Source of the DNA: Desulfobacteraceae bacterium Eth-SRB2
GTDB taxonomy: Bacteria > Desulfobacterota > Desulfobacteria > Desulfobacterales > UBA11574
Length of the DNA: 64,000 nt
Direction: 5' to 3'
Assembly: GCA_004193595.1 (NCBI GenBank)
Contig: RPGQ01000044.1
Span: forward strand, 62,001-126,000
Part shown: positions 57,487 through 64,000 of the stretch, piece by piece
Layout: each line of letters opens with the position of its first letter
Numbering within the stretch: the first letter of the stretch is position 1
Notes under the pieces: model-generated
Database searches by the model: none
The model's input: the letters and a program-made list of their open reading frames with translations, nothing else
Told to the model about the DNA's origin: nothing
Translations under genes and position numbers: made by a program

Positions 57487-58168
57487 ATGACTATTTTCAA
57501 TCTCACTATACCAGGTTATTGGATAATTTTCCTGTTTATCCTGATGCTCGTCGTTGTAAACTATCTTATTTCGCGTTCCGATAAAAAGTGGATAAAACAG
57601 ACGTCGGATAAACGTAGCAATCTTCTGGAAAAGATTAGATCGACTGAGTTGGTACCCCCATCGGAATTTCAGGATTATTTTGGAAAAACTTTATCCGGGA
57701 AAATAACCTACGATGGTAATAACCTGATAATAGCCCCCCACACTTTTCGTTTTGGAACGTTGCTTTTCCTGGGCCTGTTCCTGGTTCTGCGCTTTTTTAA
57801 TCTATCTATTCTTGTTGGATAAGGGATGGCCGATTCTTATTTTAATTGGACTATGCCTGTTTTTTCTCATAGTCGTTGTTTTTACTGTGTTTCGTGCCAA
57901 GAGTCTGCAAATGAACATATCCGCAGGTACTTACAGGATCGCATACGGGTTTTTCCGGCAGAAGGAAAAAGAAGGAGATTTGTCAGAGATCAGCAAAATT
58001 GAGATTCATGAGGATTATGAAAATTGGAATTTTATTTTACACTGGGAAGATCCTTTGTGGACAATCCGTCATAGTTGCTGTGAACATGAATGCATAGTGT
58101 TGGCAGAAGATCTCAGCCAGAAGTTGAATAAAGAATTGGTTCAATCAACGTACTCGGATAGGCGCTAA
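57487..58168 (+). pseudogene. Membrane protein split by a one-base frameshift
   Basis: Two overlapping frames encode one protein of about 225 residues: a helix at 10-28, a charged segment, two further helices (FRFGTLLFLGLFLVLRF, then GWPILILIGLCLFFLIVVV) and a C-terminal cytoplasmic domain (GTYRIAYGFFRQKEKEG, ENWNFILHWEDPLW). The junction lies at six T residues (57789-57794), and the left arm has five there, which joins the frames. The family is unknown. Confidence 0.75.
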
Positions 58169-58189
58169 TTGTATATACGGTTAATTCAT

Positions 58190-58833
58190 CTCCTTGCTCT
58201 CGACAGGTTAGCGCTATTTTTATAATGGCCCGGGATGGAGCGATGGAAATCTATGCCTGGGTTTTGATGCCGAATCATTTCCATAATCTGTTGCGGGCGG
58301 GCCTGGTCAAGGATCTTAAAGAGCTAAACCGAAATCCTTGGTCGGTCACTCGGCGCTTGTCGGTAAATTTAAGAGGGGATGGCGGAACACAGAGTACGTG
58401 TTGCCTTTTTTCGGTGGCTCCGACAATTCAAGAAAGAATTATTCGCGATACGTTAGAAAAGGTATTAATCAGGGCCGCAGGCCGGAATTGGTCGGCGGAT
58501 ACCCGGTGACGGAGATTTTGTCAAGCAGGTCATATCAGGCCTTAATGATCTTTTTAAAAAGAATTTAAGACTGTCCGGACAACGAATCGATATTAAAGCA
58601 CTTGCAGAGAAGGTGTCTGAAAGGTATAATGTTTCTATTGGTGAACTTCGATCATGGGGTCGAAGAAGGGCAGTAGTGAAAACCAGGCGTTCAATATCGT
58701 GGATCGGTGTCAGGGAACTCGGTTATTCCGGGGCTGATGTTGCGAGATATCTTGGTGTTACGAACTCTTGCGTGACGCGAATGATATCAACAGGGGGGAA
58801 ACAGGATATAGATGACATCAATTTAGAGTTGTG
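58190..58833 (+). pseudogene. REP-associated-type (Y1) transposase remnant
   Basis: The start MEIYAWVLMPNHFHNLL carries the HUH histidines of Y1 transposases. The sequence then jumps directly to RAGLVKDLKELN, omitting the 70-90 residues that normally hold the catalytic Tyr. A frameshift follows, and the rest continues as FFGGSDNSRKNYSRYVRKGI, then a C-terminal helix-turn-helix, RELGYSGADVARYLGVTNSC. It cannot be active. Confidence 0.8.
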
Positions 58834-59063
58834 AACGCTCTGCACGAACGCACCCTATTACATAGATGAATCTACCCGTTCACTAAAATGGCAAATTAAA
58901 CGGTTGTATTGGTCAGGTGTAAGTAACTCTGGTACCGTTTTTTCGATTTTTGGATAGGGTATACCGGTGACGATATTTTCAGGTATGATCCGATGAAGCG
59001 TCAAAAAAAGGCAAATTTCGCTAACTGCAGCGCTTGTTGATTATACTATAAAGGAGGACTATT

Positions 59064-59441
59064 ATGGCAGCATTACCAGAAAAAGTGAGTAAAGCATGGG
59101 AAGACCGGGAAGGTCCCATCATTTTATCAACTGTAAATGGAGATGGAATTCCTAATGCTATATACGCTACCTGCGTGTCAAAATTCAGCGAAGATACTAT
59201 AGTGGTTGCGAATAATTTTTTTTCTAAAACACTGGAAAACATACTTGCAGGCAGCAAAGCATCGATTCTTTTTATAACAAAAGAAGGAAAATCCTATCAG
59301 ATTAAGGGAAGTATTGAATACCACAAAGAAGGTAGCATCTTTGAGGATATGAAAAAATGGAATCCGAAACAGCACCCAGGTCATGCTGCAGCAGCATTGA
59401 TAGTGGAAGAGGTCTATACGGGCGCAGAGAAACTTCTATAG
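59064..59441 (+). CDS. Pyridoxamine 5'-phosphate oxidase-like (split-barrel) protein
   Basis: A 125-residue flavin-binding split-barrel protein. It starts MAALPEKVSKAWEDREGPII and has the strand pattern LSTVNGDGIPNAIYATCVSK and ASILFITKEGKSYQIKGSIE usual in small PNPOx-like proteins of anaerobes. An AAAGGAGGA ribosome binding site supports the start. Members bind FMN or haem; substrate unknown. It is a single gene in the right arm. Confidence 0.83.
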   Translation: MAALPEKVSKAWEDREGPIILSTVNGDGIPNAIYATCVSKFSEDTIVVANNFFSKTLENILAGSKASILFITKEGKSYQIKGSIEYHKEGSIFEDMKKWNPKQHPGHAAAALIVEEVYTGAEKLL

Positions 59442-59743
59442 GTATAACCTTTAAGGATTGATACTACCTGAAAAATCGTTTTCAATCTATTGTTCAAGAA
59501 GCCCGGTGCTTATTAAATTTTCCTGTAAGGGTATTGCTTCGATGATCTGGGTGAGAGATACACTTCGGAATCAATAAAATTCGGGGTGCCGGAGATTAAC
59601 AAAGGCTTTTTATCGATACAAAGACATAATTATCAAGAAATAGTTCTCGGTGTTCGGAGCCAAAAGCCGCTTTAAGGCTCAGTACAGTGGCAGCCGCTGT
59701 TCCCGTTTTGAAAGATGTCAAAGCTATAATTGTGAATTAATGT

Positions 59744-60250
59744 TTGGCAATTAAGTTTTTATCATTCAGTAGAATCAATATGGAAAAAGGAACCAAAGTT
59801 CTAAATGATGTTTTAAATAAGGATCCGGAAAATGTAACCGCCTTAAAGCATCTGTTTGATATTTATAAGACTAAATCGGAAAACAGGCATTTTCACAAGT
59901 TAACAAAACGGCTGCTTTTGCTTCTGTCAAAAGATGATACAAAGCATAATATGACAGTGGAAGTGTATAATGAATATATCAAACACGCTAAGCAGCCGAA
60001 ATTCTCTGCAGAGTTGTATCTGCGATTAATCTCAATATTGTCAATCCGTGGGTATCCAGAAAAAGCCGAGCCTATTTTGGCCATGTTTTTAAATAAAAAA
60101 CCGGATTTTCCAGGTTTGTCGACGGTTCTATTCAAACTGGCCAATGGATACAAAATGAAGAGAAACAATAAAAAACAGAGAAAATGTCTTAATATTCTCT
60201 GTTCTAAATATTCTAACTCTCCTGAAGCACAGTTAGTAAAAAATAATTAA
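59744..60250 (+). CDS. TPR-like helical protein
   Basis: A 168-residue protein of repeated helical pairs: KVLNDVLNKDPENVTALKHL resembles a TPR unit, and AEPILAMFLNKKPDFPGLST and KCLNILCSKYSNSPEAQL repeat it. No signal peptide. The start could instead be the internal ATG at 59780 (MEKGTKVLNDVL), which is closer to the first repeat. Likely a protein-interaction module; partner unknown. Confidence 0.65.
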   Translation: MAIKFLSFSRINMEKGTKVLNDVLNKDPENVTALKHLFDIYKTKSENRHFHKLTKRLLLLLSKDDTKHNMTVEVYNEYIKHAKQPKFSAELYLRLISILSIRGYPEKAEPILAMFLNKKPDFPGLSTVLFKLANGYKMKRNNKKQRKCLNILCSKYSNSPEAQLVKNN

Positions 60251-60481
60251 AATTTGCCATTTTTGGGTTGAAAAAAAGATTATAGGATGTCCCGAAAGTT
60301 CCCCCATATAGGAAAATTCTGCCTGCCCGAATGTATTTAAACCAACCCTTTAGATTTTATTTTAGAATAATATATTGAAATAATGGTCTTTTACTGAAGG
60401 CCGCATTGCAGGGCTCTTGGCATCGGTCTTGCATGGTCTTGCAGGACAAATGAAACAAATTCTGTTCAACAGGACAACTGT

Positions 60482-61567
60482 GTGAATTTTCAAAATATTC
60501 CTTTCATAGATGCTGTCAGCCAAAATCAGCCCGGCACAATCAAAATATCCTCGGATAATCAGATCAATTTCCAATCAATTTTGGAGGTGGACTGCACCGC
60601 CGTCATCGATGATCCCCCCATGGCACAACCGCCTGGGTCGGTTCTGCCGCTTCCTCGCACAACCTTAACATCCCCTTCAAGAATTATCGCCGAAAAGGAT
60701 GCTGTGGCAGCATATAAAAAACAGGCCCCCCCGGTATTGCAAACCGGACAAATAAATGATCTGGAAAAATATATGGACGATCAACTTCTTAGTAATCCCG
60801 GAGGCGATCACTATTATCTGGATGAACAAAAGGTAGTGTCCCATCCTAAAGATCAGGAATCCTTTTGGGGCAGAACAGGAAAGGATGTTTCAGATGCCTT
60901 CAGCAATATTAATAACTTTTTCAAGGATCTTTTTTTCGGTTCTGAAATAAAATACAGGGATCAAAATAACCAGATTCAGGAAGCTCATCAAAGGGGTTGT
61001 ATCGGTTCAATTGTTGATTTTTTTAAAGACTTAGGCAGCGCTTTGAGTTTCGGCGCGTGGCGTCCGGACGGTGAAACAGCGCCCCAGGGGGTTGTCAAAC
61101 GTGCGGGATTCTTTTTCTCCAAGGTAAAAGAAGCTGTTTTGGGAGATCTGGTTCAGGGAGTTTTCGGCAGCGTTATACACATGGGAGAAGACATCATATT
61201 TGCAGGCTGGAATCTTGTGGAAACAATTCCGGATGCGACCATTGGGAATTTGAAAGCCGGTGAGCGGTTGACCACTGAAATTTTTGATAAGGGGCAGGTT
61301 TCTCTGGATTACCTGACGGACATTCTGCCGGGCGGCGATGCATGGATTAGGGTTCACTCGGCTGATTTAAAAACACTCGAGCCTCCCATCCTTCAAAATC
61401 TCAATACGCCTGAGAATAATGCCAAAGACTCCAGATGGAATTACGTGAGAAATACGCCTTTTAGAAAGACGATCGAGACGGTCGGGTCCATTCTGATGGA
61501 TATTGTAAGCCTGAAATTTTTAGGAAAGATAGAATTGTTCAGCCATGAACGACGCAATAAAACATAA
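60482..61567 (+). CDS. Hypothetical protein spanning the outer repeat boundary
   Basis: A 361-residue soluble protein that starts at a GTG. I do not recognise it. It has a polar, Pro-containing first 90 residues, then amphipathic helices (DVSDAFSNINNFFKDLFFGS, GSIVDFFKDLGSALSFGAW, VHMGEDIIFAGWN-type segments) that look like a pore-forming or membrane-interacting region, and GQVSLDYLTDILPGGDAW near the end. The first 45 codons lie in the right arm and are duplicated at 34460-34590. It may be an effector or toxin, but that is a guess. Confidence 0.55.
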   Translation: MNFQNIPFIDAVSQNQPGTIKISSDNQINFQSILEVDCTAVIDDPPMAQPPGSVLPLPRTTLTSPSRIIAEKDAVAAYKKQAPPVLQTGQINDLEKYMDDQLLSNPGGDHYYLDEQKVVSHPKDQESFWGRTGKDVSDAFSNINNFFKDLFFGSEIKYRDQNNQIQEAHQRGCIGSIVDFFKDLGSALSFGAWRPDGETAPQGVVKRAGFFFSKVKEAVLGDLVQGVFGSVIHMGEDIIFAGWNLVETIPDATIGNLKAGERLTTEIFDKGQVSLDYLTDILPGGDAWIRVHSADLKTLEPPILQNLNTPENNAKDSRWNYVRNTPFRKTIETVGSILMDIVSLKFLGKIELFSHERRNKT

Positions 61568-61644
61568 CAACCCCATGGGTGGAAATCAGGACCGTTGGTA
61601 AACGCTGATACCTTTCTATTGACAAACCGTGGCTCCGAAGCTTT

Positions 61645-62194
61645 TTTCAGGTGTCAGGTGTCAGGTGTCAGGGTTAAGGATTAAGGGGGAAACCAGGTGA
61701 CCAATAGAAATTTTATGGACGTGGTGGATCTTGAGGTCTATAAAAAGTTGTGTGGATAACCCATCGATGTCTGTGACTTGACGCACAAGTGGCCCCAAGA
61801 AGAGAAATACGAGTTCGGAAGCCAATCCAGACCCTCCTCAAACAGCGCTCCTGCCCAACTCGCCGAGAAAAATGATGATCCGCTATATCCGTAACAAAAT
61901 TGAAGGCGTGAATCGCGCCAGGGGCGAAGCAGCTGAGACCATTCACCATCTGTTCATGGCGAAACTCAAAGGGTACATCACGGAAAAGGTGTATTTATAA
62001 ATTCGGGGTGGTTACAAAGAATGCATTCGTATGTTGAATGGATTAGAGAAAACATTGGAACGGAAAGTCCCAGAGCGAGAACGCCGCTGGCAGTTAGCTG
62101 AGGAAACGGCAGTGTATGGCGTAAAAAAATGAATCGTTCCCTCAGGGCTGGCCCATTACTACTGAACATGTTTCCTGACACCTGACACCTGAAA
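61645..62194. repeat. Segment flanked by inverted CAGGTGTC heptamer arrays
   Basis: TTTTCAGGTGTCAGGTGTCAGG at 61645 and on is matched in inverse by CCTGACACCTGACACCTGAAA at 62174-62194. Between them lies a broken four-helix-bundle (S23-type) gene, so the whole may be a small mobile unit. Confidence 0.6.
61718..62117 (+). pseudogene. Four-helix-bundle (S23 family) protein, degraded
   Basis: Fragments in different frames spell one protein of the S23/IVP family: DVVDLEVYKKLC, then WPQEEKYEFGSQI, SSNSAPAQLAEK, NKIEGVNRARGEAAETIHHL, GYITEKVY and ECIRMLNGLEKTLERK. At least three frameshifts and one stop break it. The family includes rRNA intervening-sequence proteins and retroelement accessory proteins (bAvd). 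Confidence 0.75.
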
Positions 62195-62470
62195 CCAAAT
62201 AGCCATAGCAATCTTAGCAAACAACAGTCTTGATTTACACCCCAACCCCATGAAGGCAGATAGGTTAAATATTGCCACCCCTGACGCGCTTCTTAGCTCC
62301 CTAACTATGAATATTCGAAATGTTCTTATATTTGGGTCTGACCCTATGTCCGTGATATATTCATCAGCGAAGCGGATATAAGCGGGTATAATAGGTGTTG
62401 AATAAAAACCGATAAGCTGATAAACACTTCCTGTAGCAGATAAAGAAAATTTAATAGAGGAATCCATATA
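62195..62470. other. Spacer before the small membrane-protein gene
   Basis: About 275 bases with no supported gene. A frame of 102 codons on the minus strand (62159-62467) and a short plus frame near 62250 have no recognisable features. Confidence 0.35.
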
Positions 62471-62767
62471 ATGATTAAAAAATTGAGCTCTTATATTCTA
62501 CTGGCTCTTTTAGGAGCCGCCGGATACTTTTTATTAAACTATCATATTATTTTTTCAGGCGCGACGGTTAAATTGTTAAATAAATCAAAACTGACTTCGG
62601 AATATACGTTTATCTGCGCCTCTAACAAAAGCGTTGAATTCCTGATGAAAATCGATACCTTAAGAGAAGCGGGTATCGGGAAAGTTCTCGTTGAAATGGG
62701 CAGACTGAGTGAAAAAGAAAGAGAGTCCCTGGAACATAAGTTCGATTCCGATGCGATATATTATTAA
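62471..62767 (+). CDS. Small single-helix membrane protein of unknown function
   Basis: A 98-residue protein. The N-terminal helix (SSYILLALLGAAGYFLLNYH, residues about 6-25) is followed by a cytoplasmic or periplasmic domain, with KIDTLREAGIGKVLVEMGRL and EKERESLEHKFDS as two helices. GAGG precedes the start. No family recognised. It is the first intact gene after the accessory region. Confidence 0.6.
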   Translation: MIKKLSSYILLALLGAAGYFLLNYHIIFSGATVKLLNKSKLTSEYTFICASNKSVEFLMKIDTLREAGIGKVLVEMGRLSEKERESLEHKFDSDAIYY

Positions 62768-63548
62768 ACCTTATGATCTAACTCCCACCCATGAGCTTTC
62801 AAATTTTTCAACTTTACATTATTGACTATTATCCCAATATCTCATCATTCCAACATTCATTCAAGCGGCACAAAATCAATCGGCATTAAAAGTCGAAAGG
62901 GCGCCTGTTTGATCCTACTATAGACATTCTCACAACAACGTTCCGTTTCAAAGACAGTGTGTCGCGTCTGAATTTCCGAGCGAATCCATGAGTCTGTTGA
63001 TTAATGGTCTTTTTGCACAATCCGCTGGAGGCGGACAAGTCTCTGCGTTATGCTCAAAAAATAATCCTCGGAATATCAACTATATGCCTGCCTGTTGGAG
63101 CAAAGCGTAAATCCCGTTATCGGGGGCCCGTAGGTCGGCAGATCGTACCGGGGTGGTTATTTTTTTCGCATGCCTTGATCTTGAACGAAAATCCTCATTA
63201 ATCAACAGACTCATCCATTTGGGACAATTTGATCCAGCATTTTTGGCAAAGTCCCGCTGATAGCGGGATAAAAATTGAAGCTGTTTGAGTCCCGAAGCAA
63301 GGTCGAGTTCTTCAATTTTAGCGCAGCAAGCATAGATCGCTTCACATGGTCCCACGGCGAGTTCCTAAATTCAAACGCGGGCCAACCGGAACATATTTTT
63401 GAAAATTGCTATAATTCTGTTAAAACTTGGGAATTATCTCGGATACATCATAAACATCCACTTTACTCCACCTAAATTTAAATTTCTTTTATACTTTTAA
63501 CATTTGTGAATTATTATAAAAAATATTATATGTTATTGTATTTTTCTC
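62768..63548. other. Intergenic region upstream of mraZ
   Basis: About 780 bases without a supported gene. It contains an ATTATCCCAATATCTCATCATTCCAAC repeat unit near 62828 (split: ATTATCCCAATATC, ATCATTCCAAC) and a 227-bp element listed separately. Frames here have no motifs. Confidence 0.45.
62988..63214. repeat. 227-bp element bounded by perfect 19-bp inverted repeats
   Basis: ATGAGTCTGTTGATTAATG (62988-63006) is exactly inverted as CATTAATCAACAGACTCAT (63196-63214). The interior is non-coding. No certain target duplication is visible. Confidence 0.65.
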
Positions 63549-63608
63549 TTGACACTTATTAAAAAATGTACTTTTAAAAGAAAGGTGGATTGAAGTGGAT
63601 AATTATGG
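63549..63608 (+). promoter_or_regulatory. mraZ promoter and three-box MraZ operator
   Basis: TTGACA (63549-63554), 17 bases, TTTTAA (63572-63577), then TGG at 63586, 63596 and 63606, exactly 10 bases apart within GTGGATTGAAGTGGATAATT and ATGGTG. MraZ binds such 10-bp-spaced boxes in front of its own gene. Confidence 0.75.
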
Positions 63609-63614
63609 TGAAAA

Positions 63615-64000
63615 ATGTTCCGAGGAAGCTCATTTCATACAATAGATTCAAAAGGGCGTATCATAATTCCCGCAAGGTTCCGTGATGTCATCAAAGCACA
63701 GGAATCAAATGGCGTGATGGTTTCCAGAATGGACGGGGGACTTGTGGCCTATTCATATGATGAATGGCGTAACATTGAAAAGCGTATATTGTCCCTGGCC
63801 GAAAAAAGCGAGAACATGCGCCGATTCAGAAGGGTCTTCATCGGAGGTGCTTTTGAATGCGCTTGCGACAAACAGGACCGCATCCTGATACCGCAAAACT
63901 TGAGACAATATGCTGAATTAGACAAGGAGATTGTTCTTGTTGGCGTCCTCGATCATTTTGAAATCTGGTCACGGAAAAGCTGGGACACGGAAAATATACA
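63615..64000 (+). CDS. mraZ: MraZ transcriptional regulator of the division/cell-wall cluster (partial)
   Basis: The first 128 codons of mraZ; the gene runs off the window end. MFRGSSFHTIDSKGRIIIPA carries the first AbrB-like half with the DxKGR motif, and FECACDKQDRILIPQNLRQY the second with DxxDRILIP. It normally forms a ring that binds its own three-box operator and represses the dcw cluster, which is expected downstream. I start at the ATG at 63615 to place the MFRGS end correctly. Confidence 0.9.
   Translation, partial: MFRGSSFHTIDSKGRIIIPARFRDVIKAQESNGVMVSRMDGGLVAYSYDEWRNIEKRILSLAEKSENMRRFRRVFIGGAFECACDKQDRILIPQNLRQYAELDKEIVLVGVLDHFEIWSRKSWDTENI

Larger units (their letters stand above)
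55637..60616 (+). repeat. Right arm of the ~5-kb inverted repeat
   Basis: Inverted counterpart of 34460-39506. Its genes are mostly open. The inner end abuts truncated arsR; the outer end lies inside the 361-residue gene that starts at 60482. The span between the arms is about 16.1 kb. Confidence 0.9.

Noticed and set aside
61645..62194. S23 gene as an rRNA intervening sequence
   Set aside because: No 23S rRNA sequence surrounds it.
1..64000. CRISPR arrays and rRNA genes
   Set aside because: No regularly spaced direct repeats with unique spacers and no rRNA-like stretches were seen.

Overview
The window looks like a chromosomal segment of a Gram-negative, probably anaerobic bacterium of the Desulfobacterota (former Deltaproteobacteria). 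This is inferred from an FmdE-family protein, an AmmeMemoRadiSam protein, a fatty-acid cluster that includes an acyl-CoA dehydrogenase, RIT-type recombinase trios and abundant short repeats. No rRNA gene or CRISPR array is visible. Two tRNA genes (Gln-CTG and Val-GAC) are present.

Region 1 (1-12.1 kb) holds a SUI1 protein, FmdE plus a TauE/SafE exporter, a MazEF module, an NlpC/P60 lipoprotein and a DHA2 drug exporter. It also holds an envelope-stress locus in which a CpxR/CpxA-like pair diverges from a Spy-like periplasmic protein, followed by DUF3300 and DUF2950 genes. A GTAAA-N6-GTAAA box lies in the divergent promoter region. A PilZ protein follows.

Region 2 (12.5-31.6 kb) is housekeeping: HU, a double-receiver HD-GYP regulator, QueD, DnaJ, NadB, a DUF1178 protein, and the block plsC-like / unknown 601-residue gene / fabH / fabF / acpP / fabG / acyl-CoA dehydrogenase / rpmF. 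Cobalamin adenosyltransferase, an AmmeMemoRadiSam B protein, a hotdog thioesterase and the two tRNAs complete it. Several MITE-like elements sit here, four of them with recognisable target duplications.

Region 3 (31.6-62.5 kb) is accessory DNA starting just after tRNA-Val. Its main structure is a pair of about 5-kb inverted repeats, 34.46-39.51 kb (left) and 55.64-60.62 kb (right), enclosing about 16 kb. The right arm carries two Phd/PIN toxin-antitoxin modules, a broken membrane-protein gene, a broken REP-type transposase, a PNPOx-like protein and a TPR protein. The left arm is the same sequence with many small indels, as is typical of raw long-read error, so its pseudogenes need checking. 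Between the arms lie a degraded trio of tyrosine recombinases, a frameshifted patatin gene, a cNMP-binding protein, a glycine-zipper lipoprotein and an arsenic locus. That locus contains truncated arsR, acr3, DUF4405 and NfeD-like membrane genes, a His-rich membrane protein, ArsF with an amber codon, and ArsG. An IS701-family element with a TTAG target duplication interrupts one gene of the locus, and the right repeat arm truncates arsR.

Region 4 (62.5-64 kb) returns to core sequence: a small membrane protein, a 227-bp inverted-repeat element, and mraZ with its three-box operator, the expected start of a division/cell-wall cluster that runs off the window.
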